Source: Pseudo-nitzschia pungens (lineage: Eukaryota > Bacillariophyta > Bacillariophyceae > Bacillariales > Bacillariaceae). From it: 64,000 bases of DNA. Both the position numbers and the translations under genes were made by a program. Numbering within the stretch: the stretch's first letter is position 1; each line of letters opens with the position of its first letter. The notes below the pieces were generated by a model, which did no database searches, was not told the origin of the DNA, and saw only the letters and a list, made by a program, of their open reading frames with translations. Shown piece by piece: positions 20,882-32,955 of the stretch. Location: NCBI GenBank assembly GCA_037355855.1, contig CM074765.1:682001-746000 (forward strand), given 5' to 3'.

Positions 20882-23145
20882 TTACCACGAACTGAAATCC
20901 CCAAACTTCGTCTTGCCAACCGTTTTCTTCTTCTTGTTGGAAGGCGCCGGGATCGCCCCGAGGTCCGGCAGACCGGCGAGGGAGGGCGGAGCGCCGGTGG
21001 ATCTCTCGGAGAACGCCGGAGCGCCGGCAGAGGTCCCCGCCGCAACCAAGTCTCCGACGGACGGGGCTTCGTCATTCTTGTTGCTGTTGTTGTTATTGTT
21101 GTTGCCCCCAGACTTGGCCGGACCGATCTTGAGGTACTTTCCGACTCCCAGCGTGTCTCCCCTGGGTTTGCCGCGTCCGGTCGACGATGCATTGGCGGCG
21201 GCTCCTCGCTCCGGAGGCAGAATGCCTCCGTTGACGGTGTCGTTGACGACGCCGTCGCCGCCGTCGTTCCCCCGGCCATGCGCTTGCGCTTTTTCTCGGC
21301 GGCCTTGCGGGCCTCGTGGAGCTCCGTCAGCCGCCGGTTTTCTCCGAGACGGGCCTCCTCGCAGGGATCCTCCAGGACCTCCGTTGCGACGACGGTCACC
21401 ACGGCGTGGCTGCGGGTGGTGGCCCCCGTCCGCGCGTCCACGGTTTCCGCGAAGGGCCGGTCCCCGGCGTCGGTCCGGACGTGTTCCTCCAGGGCGGCGC
21501 TCAGATCGTCGAATCCCTTCGCGACGGCCCCAAAGACCGAGTGCTTCCGGTCCAGGTGGGGAAAGGCCCTGTTTTTGTCGCCGAGCGTGACGTAGAATTG
21601 TTGCTTGTTGGTGTCGGGGCCGGCGTTGGCCATGGCGAGGATTCCCGGTCCGGTGTGTTTGAGGCGGTCGTCGAACTCGTCTCGGAACCCGTCGGGGCCC
21701 CACAAGCAGGCGTCCTTCCCGCTGCTGTTGCCGTTGCCGCTGCTGCCCGATTCGTTCTTCCCCAAGGATTGTTTTCCCTTCTCCCCGCCTCCCTGGATCA
21801 TGAAATCGGGAATCAGCCTGTGAAAGACGGTCCCGTCGTAGCGGCCCTTCCGGCAGAGCCCCAAAAAGTTGGCCGTCGTCCTCGGCACAATGTCGCAGTG
21901 CAGTTCCAGCAGCAACGGGACGACGATTGGTGGGGGATCGGCGGTCGCCACCGACGAGTCCCAGTTCGAATTCGAGTACCGGTTGCCCTTTCGCCGGATC
22001 CGAACCATCATCCGGACGTATCCCTTCTTGCCCCTGTTGGCCCTGGAGGCCATGACCTTCAACCGGGATTCCAGAATCTCCTCCGGCGTGGCGGCCCTCG
22101 AGGAGGATTCTCCGTGCGACGAAAAAGACGACGATGGCGTTCCGCCACCCGCCGTGCTGGTGAGCCCCCCGGCGGCGGCTCCCGACGTGTAACGAACCCC
22201 CGTCACGTCCTCGGTCGGGACGCGAAAGGGGAGTTCGGAACCGGGGACCTCAAAGGCAAAAACCCCACCGTCCCCACTCGCATTGGCAGAAGCAGCAGCA
22301 GCAGCAGCGTTCCGTTCCTTTTGCAATCGCTCGCGCTCGAGTTGGAGTTTGCGCTCGCGCTCGCGTTCCAGCCGTTCCTTCTGGATCCGTTCCATCACGC
22401 GGGTGGCCGTGACCGATTTCCGAATGTTCTCGCTTCCGCTTCCGCTTGCGTTGCTACCGTTGGTGTTGCTGCCCTTGCTTCCCTTCTGTTTCGTGCGGGC
22501 GTTCCGAATGTGCCAAAAGCTCGAAACGTCCCGGACGTTCCGCGAAAAGTGGGCATCGGAAGGATCGTTCAGCACGATCACGTCCTTCTCGGGCGAGAAT
22601 TTGAGCCCCGTCGTGAGATCGACGTAATTCCTGGGCTTGGCATTGAGCTCGTGGTAGGCCTCGTAGCTGTAGACGTGGGCCTCGCTGCCCCCGCTGGGGG
22701 AGATCACCGCCACGATCTTGGTCTGGTCCGAAAAGGCCTTGGTGAGGACCGGGCACCGCCAGTCTCCCGTCTCCGAGTCGCGGTCCATTTGCAGCCGGAT
22801 GATCTTCGAGGAAACCAAAGGATTCCCGGTGACGGGATCCTTCTTGTTTCGGAGCACGAATTCCATCAGCGCGCTGTTCTCAAAGACAACGCCGTGTTTG
22901 TGTTTTTGTTTTGGTTTGCTCGCTTTCGAATCGGAATTCGCATTCGCACCCGCCTCGACGAGGGTGCAAACGGGCGTTTCAAAGGGGACCAGCGTCAGGG
23001 CGCAGCACCGGAAGGGAAGCGAACGCTGCACGACGCCGTGGTTGGCGGTGGTGGAGGCGGAAGCATTGGGATTCGATCGCGATCGTCCCTGCTCGCGCTG
23101 TTCCCTCGCCGAGAGGTATTGCTTTTCCTTTTGCCGCTTGACCAT
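20882..23145 (-). CDS. PPIL2-type U-box peptidyl-prolyl isomerase (one frameshift)
   Basis: PPIL2/Cyp60 proteins are spliceosome-associated cyclophilins with an N-terminal U-box ubiquitin ligase domain. The start ATG 23145 gives MVKRQKEKQYLSAREQ, as in the family (GKRQxxK). The U-box pair follows: LPFRCCALTLVPFETPVCT and DWRCPVLTKAF...IVAV. The cyclophilin domain shows GYVRMMV, LELHCDIVPRTTANFLGLC, YDGTVFHRLIPDFMIQGG, GILAMANAGPDTNKQQFYVTL and LDRKHSVFGAV. The last residues KTKFGDFSSW match the conserved family end. The frame changes between about 21280 and 21200 in a Thr/Ser-rich linker, equivalent to one missing base. Corrected length is about 754 residues against roughly 520 in animals. 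The excess is low-complexity inserts (Asn/Gly/Ser). A 670-residue antisense frame over it is a composition artefact. Confidence 0.9.
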
Positions 23146-23715
23146 GGTCCGCCGCACACGCGCACACAAAAAAGGGGGGGAAAGAGACAGACACAAACCA
23201 AACAGCCAACGAACGAACGAACGAACGAACGAACAGAACCTACAAACAATGATTTCACTCGGATCGGTTTGGCCTGTAGTTTGGAGTTTGATAATGATGC
23301 AAATGGATCTCAATCTCGCTGCATGTAAGTTACCGTACCGTCTTGTGAGGGCTGGCGTTCCATGTCAATCAACGATGGGGAAAGTCAAGAGTCAGTCACT
23401 AATACGAAGCAATTTGTTTTTTTAAAAATAGGTATGCTGTACGAGAACGGTATGAAGTACGAGTATGCTGTAAACCTTACCTACGGTACAAGTAATCGTA
23501 CGAGAAGGGAATGGACGAGGACTCGTCTCAAGACTCATCCAAACGACGGACGACGCCCAATCAAATTGAAAATGCCCTCTCAAAATGCTAAGTCGAATCA
23601 ATCAATCAATCAATCGCACTTAGGAGTAAGGTTACTCCTCGTACCGGTACTACTCGTGGGCGCAACAAGTACGAGGGTATCTTAACCTTAAGGTTACCAT
23701 GTTTGTACTTGTACC
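23146..23715. other. Intergenic, dense GTAC/GTAAGG words
   Basis: No gene is seen. (ACGA)n lies at 23213-23232, in the 5' flank of the cyclophilin gene. The stretch 23440-23715 is packed with TACGAGTA, GGTAAGGTTAC, TTAACCTTAAGGTTACC and CTTGTACTTGTACC words. The hAT element is inserted at its end, in CTTGTACC. Confidence 0.6.
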
Positions 23716-24448
23716 CAGGGGTCATAATATAAGAAGGGGTATGCCACGATCGCTAAAAATCGGTGATTCATATTCCATGTGTGGTCCAAAATAGAAAAAT
23801 TTCCCTCAGTCAATTTTTTTCTTCTCATAATTTACTGCATATCACTAGTAAAAGTGTACCTGATAAAGCAACTTACCAAGTACACTTCCAATCACTCTCC
23901 AACTTTTAAATTCGATATTCAGTTCATGTATATAGTTGAGAGTCAAGTAGTAAGTACCTTTTTCAGTTTACATCCATCTGCTGTCTGATATTGCTGATTC
24001 AAACTACCAGTGATCTGTGCCTTCCACCTGGAATATAAAATACAAAATCGGATCGTCCGTCCGTCATCCGTTTTATTTTTATTCAATTAAAAGCTTTCAC
24101 TTGGAACCAAAATTTGGACCATCCATCCAAATAAATTACTTTATCTTCCATCCATCTAGAGTGAAAAGCAGTTACATATTCATAATACCTGTAAAAAATT
24201 GGGCTACATACAATATTCAAATATTGTTTTGTTACAATTTTTGATGGAGTTGTTATAGATTGAAGTGTAATACTTTTTGTTAGTATTATGCAGTGAAAGT
24301 GGAAAAAAAAAATTGAGGTTGAGGGAAATTTTTCTAAATTGGACCACACATGGAATATGGAGTGCCATTTTTTTTACTAGTATTTGTACGTCGAACACGG
24401 ACGACGTACAGACGTCGTGGCATACCCCTTCTTATATTATGACCCCTG
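23716..24448. mobile_element. Non-autonomous hAT-type MITE with 8-bp TSD
   Basis: The element is 733 bp. Its ends are perfect 34-bp inverted repeats beginning CAGGGGTCATAATATAAGAA. A second inverted block inside them (23766-23820 against 24311-24358, containing CCATGTGTGGTCCA) extends the symmetry imperfectly. It is flanked by an exact 8-bp direct repeat, CTTGTACC at 23708-23715 and 24449-24456. An 8-bp duplication plus CAGGG-type ends is characteristic of the hAT superfamily. The interior is A/T-rich and has no transposase-like frame, so it must be mobilised in trans. The ends and duplication are unmutated, which suggests recent insertion. Confidence 0.93.
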
Positions 24449-24713
24449 CTTGTACCGATCCCGATAACCATCCTCGAATGTCGCTGAAAGGTTGAGGTTG
24501 CAGAAAAGCCTTACTTGTACTCGCACCGGTAAGGCCTTGTAGGAACTGATCCGGTAAATAGGAACAAGTAAGGTTACGCGTACGAGTACGATGATGAATG
24601 AATCCCTACCAGAGCGAATAAGATTACTCGTAGTGACATTCGACATCCTAAGAAACGAAACAAGCATCGCGGGGGGATTTCGCGACCCGACCGAGTGATT
24701 CCGAGAAAGAAAG

Positions 24714-26410
24714 ATGGCCAACGTGATGTTCGACTGGTTGCGGCGCACGATCTTCGCTAGGAAGCTCGTGGTGGACCATCGCGGTATCGAGGATTCTCTA
24801 TTCTCCCTCGAGATACCATTGCCCGCTGGTTTCGGTGGCGGAGGCCTCGTCGAGAGCGGCCATCGAAGCGCAATATGTGGCTTTTGCCCACAGGACAACG
24901 GATTCTTTTACCAGATGTTTGTGGTAAGAACAAGAATTCCCATCTTGCCCGCGATTTTTGGCAAGGAATGCCTTCCGACTTTTTACTGAAATGCGTTGCT
25001 ACCTACGTTTTGATTTCGATCCAGATCTTAGTCATCCAGACCATTTTCAATGCCATCCTCGGATTTTTCGTGTACAAGATCGTGGTCGAGCCCCAGGCAA
25101 AAACAGAGGAATCCCGCAATGGGGAAAGCATAGACAACAAAAGCCGGGAAAAAAATGTCTCGGGCAATCCAACCTTGCTTTCTCAGAGCCTGTTGTTCGG
25201 CTTTGGAATTGCTCTTCCATTGGTGTTCCTGGAGGTAATGTATATCGTAAGGGCACTCGAAATCCTTAATGTGGGTTTGATAATGGTTCTTCTAGCAACA
25301 CCCATTGTCAACTCGCTGCGGATCATGGAAGGCGAGTATGACATTGGAAGCACTTGAGTTGCGTTGCGTTGCGTGTCAGAACTATAATTTCTCATTGGAT
25401 CCGTTTCGCATCCGTTCCGAATTCACTGTGTGCAGCTGTCTCTGGATTCACTCCATATCCTGCGAGGCGGAGCTTGCGGAACTTTGTCGTTTATTTCTCT
25501 TCTACACAGAGCATCGACTTTGATCGTGTTTCTGGGGATCCCAAACCAGTGTCGCTCCGTTTTTTTGGAAAGCGATTCGCGACACTTGCTCGCGACTTCG
25601 CAATCAATGGCGCGCTGTTTTCCATTCTGAAACCATTCAACTACGAACTCTTTCAGACGAATCGGGAGGTGCATTCAATGGACCACAATCTGACCGATTT
25701 GTTTTCGTGGCAGCACCTATTCAATAATTATATCATAGCTCGTGAGTCTACAAAGAAAACAATGTCTGGAAACCGATGGCGTGTGGAACGACCCGCCCAA
25801 CGTTTGCGATCTCACGGAATTGTTCGAACCGTTTTGGTTAGTTTTGATCAGCTCGACCGTGTCGCAAGGATGCATCGGTGTCTCTTTGCTTTTCAACGTT
25901 TTCTACGGGTGTCAAACTTCCGAAATAATGTTGAATCCAATGTTCCGATCGGAGTCGCCATCCGACTTTTGGGGACGCCGATGGAATACGTTGGTACACG
26001 AAGGACTGAAAAACGGAGTCTACAAACCAATTCGTAAACAATCATCGTCGAGAATAATGGCGGTCGCTGGATCATTTGCTGTTTCGGGAATCATTCACGA
26101 ATACGTCAATTTTGTCATGTTCAGGGAAACCACGAGATTGACCGATGGTGCTGAGATCTCCTATCGATTCGAATGGAAACAGATGCTGTTTTTCGGTTGG
26201 AACGGTATTCTCATCGCCCTGGAATATTCCATCGGCCATTGGACTATCTTCAAATGGATATCAAACAACATCCCGCAAATCTTGGTGACTGCGCTTGTCA
26301 TATGCTCTGCCCTGCCATTGGCTCATCTTTTTACCGGTGACTGGATTCGTCACGGGTATTTCGACGCCATATACATTGGGGAACCCGTTATACTTTGTCG
26401 CTACGTCTAG
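24714..26410 (+). CDS. MBOAT O-acyltransferase, wax-synthase-like (three frameshifts)
   Basis: Membrane-bound acyltransferase that transfers fatty acyl groups to a hydroxyl acceptor. The C-terminal frame (25742-26410) has the MBOAT_2 signature FWGRRWNTLVHEGLKNGVYKP and the catalytic His in VSGIIHEYVNF, followed by transmembrane segments. Upstream pieces encode further hydrophobic helices (CVATYVLISIQILVIQTIFNAIL, LFGFGIALPLVFLEVMYIV, ATPIVNSL). Four frame segments are needed: 24714 to about 24925, to about 25354, to about 25741, and to 26410. Two changes look like one missing base each (the second at ACTTGAGT, 25351-25358) and one like one extra base (GCT C GTG AGT, near 25741). After these corrections the length is exactly 566 codons. 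It could be a wax ester, DGAT-like or sterol acyltransferase. The gene may be a decaying copy or suffer assembly errors. The hAT element lies about 260 bp upstream. Confidence 0.75.
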
Positions 26411-26663
26411 CTTCCGATGAGCATTGTCTCTTTTTGTGAGGAAAGTGCTGCGATATTCCCAGTGCACGTACTTGGCATGGCATAAATGTAACGTAACTGC
26501 CACGGTAACCTTGCTTCTTAGCCACCCCAGCAGCGTCCAGCGCATGCGACAGAATCATAGAAAGCACGGCTTGTTTCGCGATCCGGTATAATTTATTGTT
26601 TCACAATGGAAATCAAAACACGTCTACCGATTGTTTCTCGATTCTGTTCTGCTCTGTTTTGTT

Positions 26664-29600
26664 CTATTCTGTGGTACGAACGTATTGTTTCCGGGCCCGG
26701 ACCTTTGTTGTCCGGTGGTGGCTGCTGTTGCATCCTCCGGTGCACGAGACCGACGGATGCACGTTGGATACCACCAGCGACGACAGGTCGACGTTCCGAC
26801 AGAGCCAGCGCGCGGATCCCCCCCTCACCTCCACGTTGCGCAGCGTCAGGCCCTCCAGGCAATCCTCCGGGAGTCCCTCGACCCGGCCCGCCATTCCCGC
26901 CGAAACGACGTCGATGTCCTCGATCGTCACGTTCCGAAACAACGGCATTCCCCTGCGGCGGGCCGGTGGCTTTTCTCCGTAGGTGAGTCCCAGCAGCAGG
27001 GCCGATCCGGCCGCGGTGGGGTACATCCACGGGGTGGCTCCGATCTTCCCCATGGAAATCCTCCGGATGGTGATGTTTTCCATGGGACCGGGGTAGTACC
27101 GGTGGCTCTTGAACTTGATGGCCCACGGACTCGTGACCTGTGGATCACATCGTTCGGTACGGTACGTTACAGTGCAGTGCAGTGCGGTACAGTGCGGAAA
27201 CGAAAGCGGTGAGGGTGAGTATCCGAGGCTCGCTACGCGTACAACAATCCTTCTCTCTCTTGCGTGCGTGCGTGCGTGCTTGCTTGCGTACCGTTTCGGG
27301 ATCGCCGATTGTGCTGTCCTCAAAGAGAACGTCGTAGATGCCCCCAAAGGTCGCCGATCCAATGCACCAGTTCCGGCTCACGATGCGGAGGTTTCGCATG
27401 GTAACGTTTCGTGTTTGGGCCATTTTTCGGGTGTGGTTTGTGCTCTGTGGGAACGGTGGGAAGGGAAGCGGCGACGGAGCCGGCAAAATGAATGTCAATA
27501 CGAATACAGAATGATAAATGATACATAAACACACACACACCAAAAAAAAAGAAACAAACAAAAGCAAAGTCGGCAATCCATCGCATGTGTGCAAGACGCG
27601 AGCTTTGTTTTTGTGGACACAGCATCGACCGGTTCCTTTCTTCCCGGCAAACGACATCGAGTACGTGTACAAAATAATACGAATACGAATACGAATGCAA
27701 ATACGAATGCAACAAAAAACAACATGCATGCAGAAATACGCACCTTGATCGATACACCGTCGTCCCCCACATCGATGTAGCACGACTCGATGTGCACGTT
27801 CTCGCACGCGTCGGGATCCAGTCCGTCCGTGTTGCCGACCTCCCGGGGCGCCAACACCGTCAGGTTGGTCACGAGTATGTTGCGCGACAAAAAGGGGTGG
27901 ACGAACCAGACGGGGGAATTCCTTGCCGTGAACCGGTCCAGGACGATATTGGTCGATTCCGAGAATTCGATGAGCTTGGGTCGGAACCGATGGGGTGGGA
28001 GCGTCTCGTTGTTAGGATTGAATGCCCCGCAATAGTCCTGGGGGATCGGCATCGAACTGAGGATTGTTTGCGTGTTTTGTTTTGTTGCGGTGCCGACACG
28101 GGAGAGAGAGAGAAGGAGAATGAATCAATCCACCGCATGTGAGAGACAGAGACCGAGAAATGAAATGAAATGAAACGCAACTTCGGAAGCAACCAATGCG
28201 TGTGCCTGCACACGTACGTACCCGGCCTTGCACCACCACTTCCATCCGACGCCGTCGATCACCGACAGAGATGAGTCGTCCGTGTCGTTGTGGCCGTTGG
28301 GCTGTTGCGTTTGCCGTTGCCGTTGCCGTTCTTGTCCAACATCCCCACCCCACCCCGCCAGGGATCCGGGGGGATATCCGGCGTTGTCGCCGGTGATGGC
28401 CACGTTCTCCAGGTTCGTTCCGGACAGCAGCGCCCGGTACATGGTATTCTGGTGCGTCACGTAACCGCTGGGAAGCATGGGGACCACGGGATAGTCGGAG
28501 GGATCGTCCGACCCGTAGAGAGCCGCACCCCTCGCCAGGTGGAGCCGGAGGTTCGAAACGAGCGACAAGGATCCGGTGCGGAACATGCCGGGGGGAACGT
28601 ATACGATCGCGAATGATGCGGATTGCGATTGTTGATGTTGGTGAGTGGAACCGCACGATTCGTGGCACCCATCGATCGCGGCCTGAATGGCGAGCGTGTT
28701 GAGAGTGGAATTGTCCCCGATGGCCTGTTTGTGGTTTGCCGTTTTGAATGTTTGTTCGGTTCCGGCGAGGGAAGGCGCGGAGGAAAGAAGGACGGACGAA
28801 AAGAAGGAAGGAAGGGAAAGAGCGACGCGGGCATTGGTAAGAAACTAGATGGAGAATGAAACGCACGCAATGCAAAACAAGAAAAGCGCGATGCAACACT
28901 GTGATGCATGCATCATCTATCTCATCTGCCTTGTCTCATCTGCGTCCTGCGTCACGCCACTGCACTGCACTGCACTGCACTGCACTTTGTTTTGCGTCAC
29001 TCTGCTCTGCTATGCTCTACTCTACTCCGCTTCACTCTGCTTTGCTCTGTTCTACTCACACCGTAGTCCTCGATGGAACAGCAACAGGAAGGAGTTGCAA
29101 ACCCGGCAATGGTGCCCGAGTGGATCGCGGAGGAGAATGATGATCCCGATACCGACGATGCTTCGCGAAAGAATTCTTGCGGCGGGCACGATTTCGACCA
29201 CGGTCGATAGCGATGGCGATGGCGATTGCTGTTGCTGTTGCGATGGCGATCCGATGGTTGTTCTAAAGTGGTGGGAAATGATGTTCCCCACACGAAAGGA
29301 GGATTGGTACCACCAATATCAATAGCATTGGTGGTGGTGCTACTGTCAGTGCTAGTGCTAGTGCTAGTGCTAGTAGCGGTTGCGTGACCACCGATTCCGG
29401 CTCCGATTTCGAATTCCATTCCGATCGCTGCCCACCGATAGTAACCATTGTTGTGGTTCATTGTTGCATGCCCGGTCGCAATCGCAATCGCTATAGCAAT
29501 CCCAATCGCAACGGCTACGATCCAACCGCACTTGACGATCCGGGGCTTGGTTGCGACGGGATGGCGAATTTCGCGCGATTCGGTGTCCATCTGTGATGGC

Positions 29601-29665
29601 GACGGCGACGGCGACGGCGAGGGAGTTCCTTCGCGAATGCGAATTCGTCCACCAACAAGCAGCAT
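26664..29665 (-). CDS. GH28 family glycosidase (polygalacturonase-like), five exons
   Basis: GH28 enzymes hydrolyse galacturonan or related pectic polymers. Exons on the minus strand are 29665-29060, 28724-28218, 28037-27744, 27444-27292 and 27137-26664, with GT-AG introns of 335, 180, 299 and 154 nt. Every exon is a multiple of three, so all introns are phase 0, and the product is 677 residues. Splicing restores DYG-AIGD (normally DYGAxGDG). Other motifs: IQAAIDGC, GNTDGLDPDACENV, the Asp pair in GDDGVSIK, IGSATFGGIYDV, and the basic PWAIKFKSHRYYPGP with NITIRRISMGKIG. Exon 1 has a hydrophobic segment (CGWIVAVAIGIAIAIAIATG), suggesting a signal anchor. The start may be ATG 29665 or the in-frame ATG 24 codons on. 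The usual GHG motif is not evident, so substrate specificity is uncertain. Confidence 0.88.
28725..29059 (-). other. GH28 intron 1 with pentanucleotide repeats
   Basis: GTGAGT donor and AACAG acceptor. The intron includes a (CACTG)n tract (about 28964-28986 on the plus strand) and related five-base units further along (CTCTG, CTCTA), plus GGAAGGAAGGG at 28805-28815. Confidence 0.8.
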
Positions 29666-31101
29666 GGCAAGCAGGTTGTTTGTTCGTTGGTGCCGTTGTT
29701 GCTGCTGATGTTATTGCTGCTGTTGCTGCTGCTGTTGCTTCGTCGCCTGTTTTTCCACCCACACCGCGGCCGCTAGTCACTGATTGCGTCGGTTCTGTGC
29801 ACCCACAGGGAACAAGTATTGCGGAATCTGTTTTGAGAATACGAAGTAGGGTAAGGCTTTGGCCTTACTTCGTACGGTAAGATTAAGGTAAGATCTTACT
29901 TATGTTTGTACAGCGAATAACTTTTTGTTGGGTCGAAAGAATCAATCAAAGTCATCAAAATCAAAATCAAAATCATCTCAACAATCTCAATCTAAAAATC
30001 TCAATCATCGCAAGATCCCAACGACACACGTGACACAAAAGATCGATCATCAAACAAGAAGATGTTCTACGAGCATCTTCGCAGAAAAGCGACATCGGAG
30101 TGGAAGGAGTACAACAAATCGTGTACTTCGCACTTGGTAATACTTGTAACGGTGTCAGTGCCGTTAGTCCCAAATTGAAAATCGGTAAGATTACCGGAGT
30201 TGTTCCTAGAAAATATGTACGTCGAGTACTACGAACTACGGGCACAACATCACCACAAGTACCGTACTGGTAGGGTGCTGGTGGTTGATAGTAGTGGTGG
30301 CGATGGTGGTGGCAATGGTGGTGCCCAGGAGAAAATTTTGGAATACAAAATTGAAATGATGGTGCGGGATTGGCATTCAAAATTGCTAGTATTACTTGTT
30401 GTGAAGATATCCACCTTGCTACAAGTACTATGGTGCTTTGCTACTACTAGTATTATGGTGGTACTAGTATGGAGAAGCAACAATATTGGGTCCCTGAGTA
30501 GCTAGTGATCTGAACTGCTGGAGGTACATAACCCATCTCTTAGCTCTTCTTAGTAGTAGTAGCAAGAGGAAGAACCTGCAGCAGGATGCTTGACAGGATG
30601 CTAGTATTGGTGGGGGGGGGGATGCTAAAGAAGGTGCTGCGTCGATGCTGTGTGCTAGTATGAGCTATAGCAAAAGAGGAGCTCAAGTATAATGCTGCTA
30701 GTACAGCACCACCACTATGGGGCTAGTATTACCTTGGGGTGCTGTCACTACTATGGTGTATTCTGTTGGAAACAATAACAATTGCAACGACCAAAAAAAA
30801 GCCCAAAAAAACAAAACCAAAGTATTGTTCTACTAGTAGTATTATAATCATAGTACAAATAGTACATTTCATTCCATTTCTCCCGGCCGCGACTCTCGTC
30901 CGAATGGTCTAATCTCCTGCGGAATTGTGATCTCGTCGTAGCACTAGTACCAAGATCCCGCGTTTGTCGTTCCCCGTTCGTTGCTTCCGATCTCATCTCA
31001 TCGCATCGCGTCGCTCGCCGACCGGTGCTGCACTGCTGGTAAATAACAGTCCTGCGCCGCATCACACAGCACCGCACCGCCCTGCACTGCACTGCCCTGG
31101 T
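29666..31101. other. Intergenic region, poor in coding signal
   Basis: No gene is supported. (GCTGTT)n-like sequence lies at 29695-29735. At 29850-29900 there is a symmetric cluster (CTTACTTCGTACGGTAAGATTAAGGTAAGATCTTAC). The stretch 30200-30780 is rich in TGGTGG and CTAGTATTA units. CACCGCACCGCCCTGCACTGCACTG five-base units lie at 31060-31100, next to the SDR 3' end. Confidence 0.5.
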
Positions 31102-32160
31102 CTACCACGTTTCTACCGCCGGTCGCAATTCCGTTTCGAAACTCCAGGCCGTGCGGGGCTGGTGCGCCACCGCCCAGTAGGCATCGGCGATCGCGTTCGG
31201 ATTGAGCTTGGAGGAATCGTTGCCGCTGCTGCTGCTGCTGCTGCTCTTCCCCACCTGCCCGTCAATGATGAACAAGCCGACGTGGACGCCCCTCGGTCCG
31301 AGATCCCGGGCCAGGCTCTGCGCCAAGAGCCTCTGGGCACCCTTTTGGGGGGCAAAGCCCACCGTGAAGGGCTTGCCTCGGAGGGAGGCCGTTGCTCCCG
31401 TCACGAGTATGGACGGGGTGACCCTGGTTGCTGCTGTTGCACCACCAGCAGCGGCTCGCTTGATCATGCCCGGGGCGATCCGTTGCGTGGCGTGGAGGAG
31501 CCCGTGAACGTTGGTCTTCATGTGCAAGTCGAAGGACACCAGGTCGATCGTGTCCCATGTCTTTGGTGTGTGTGCGTGTGTGTGTGTCGCATTGCGTAGC
31601 GAAGTGTAGCGTTGTTCCATACGCCGTACGTTACGTGCATTCCGGAAAGCGCAATTTGAAGGGGGGGACGAGGTGGTTGGTTTGTGCAAAATTCCAACGC
31701 AGACAGGCACAGAGAGACGAAGACGACGAGTCGACCAAGTCAGCTATTTTTTCCTTTTCCTCCGCTTCCCCTTTCGATTGTTCCCGCAAACGGAAAAACG
31801 CAAGCGCATCCAACCAAAAAATCACCAATCAGCAATCCACAATCACCCAATAAATAATACTACTCTAATAACACAACCCACCTTCCAGACGCCGCTCCCG
31901 GCGTTCCACACCAGAACGTCGATGGGTCCCAGATCGGCCTCGATGGAAGCCACGGTCTGGTCGATGGCCTCCGGCTTGGTCACGTCGCAGACGTATCCCT
32001 TGCTGTTGTTGGGAAAGTCCGCCTCGAAGGCCCGCAGCTTTTCGAGAGACCGCGCCATGACGGCTACGCTGTAGCCCTCGGTGTACCACTTGCGGGCCAC
32101 GGCGGCCCCGATGCCCGGGCCGAAGCCAAACACGGCGCAGACACCCCTGGTCGACACCAT
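31102..32160 (-). CDS. Short-chain dehydrogenase/reductase, two exons, atypical catalytic site
   Basis: NAD(P)-dependent oxidoreductase of the SDR superfamily. Exon 1 is 32160-31882 and exon 2 is 31560-31102; the 320-nt GT-AG intron is phase 0, giving 245 residues. The cofactor motif is GFGPGIGAAVA, with CDVTK and the conserved NAG in VWNAGSGVWK. In exon 2 the active-site stretch reads SILVTGATASLRG and then FTVGFAPQKGAQRL, so the catalytic YxxxK is FxxxK. The ending AWSFETELRPAVETW resembles a bacterial SDR subfamily that also has Phe at this position. This is therefore probably a subfamily trait rather than decay. The substrate is unknown. The intron contains a (GTGTGTGC)n-like acceptor region. 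Confidence 0.88.
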
Positions 32161-32955
32161 TCTTCTCGGTTCTGTTGTTGTTGCTGCTGCTGCTGATTCT
32201 GTTGCGGATGGATGACGAACGAATGCTCAGCGCTGTTCGGTTGTTTGGGAACGTGTGACAGTAGTGAAATAGTGGTGGAATAATTACGTACGAGGTATAC
32301 TGCTAAGCTCCTATGTGGTGGTTGTCAGCCGTCTTCCCCATGAGAGTCTAACTTCCATTTCCATTCATAAATCGGAGTTTCCATTCGTAAAACGAGCATC
32401 AATCTAAAAAAAGGTATTTTGTACTGTATTTTGGTACTACACGTACAAGTAACCTTAAGTATTTTCGTATGAAGTAAACTTACTTCTTGTCATACGATTA
32501 CTAATCGCACCAGAACCCGTATTGTACGGTAAGTTACCAGTTACGAGTACGGTAAGCTTACGGAATCAAAATCTATCAACAAGCGACAGACGCTGTTACC
32601 GTACCGTTGGCCTGTACGTGTACTCGATTATGGTACAAAGTAAATAAATCTCCAGCTTGTCAAAAAAAAAATCATTATAGATTTAACCGTAAGATAACGT
32701 ATATTCACTCGACTGTTGGCAATCGTCTTTCATTTTTTTTTGCACAGAATGGAGGGACCCATAACCGTAAATAATACGAAGTACTACGTAGTAAAATAGG
32801 ATTTGAGTTTTACTTTGAATAATCGGTACAAATTTGGGCGGTTAAATTTCGTATAATTTTTTCTTCATTCCACCAGATTCAAAGTCGCCGAATACTTGTA
32901 TTTCAAAAGACGCTGTCAATGCCTGAATTCCTTTGATCGACAAACTTCTGCAACC
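32161..32955. other. Intergenic, palindromic GTAC/TTACTTC words
   Basis: No gene is seen. The stretch 32280-32680 is dense in ACGTACGAGG, TACGAGTACGGTAAGCTTACG, GTAAACTTACTTC and AGTAACCTTAAGT words. It should contain the divergent promoters of the SDR gene and the glycosyltransferase-like gene. Confidence 0.5.

Noticed and set aside
21316..23328. 670-codon open frame antisense to the cyclophilin gene
   Set aside because: It is the reverse complement of a GC-rich coding region, has no recognisable motif and no independent support; the minus strand encodes a clear PPIL2 protein.
24924..24965. Intron in the MBOAT gene starting GTAAGA
   Set aside because: The candidate is 42 nt, a multiple of three, so it would not repair the frame.
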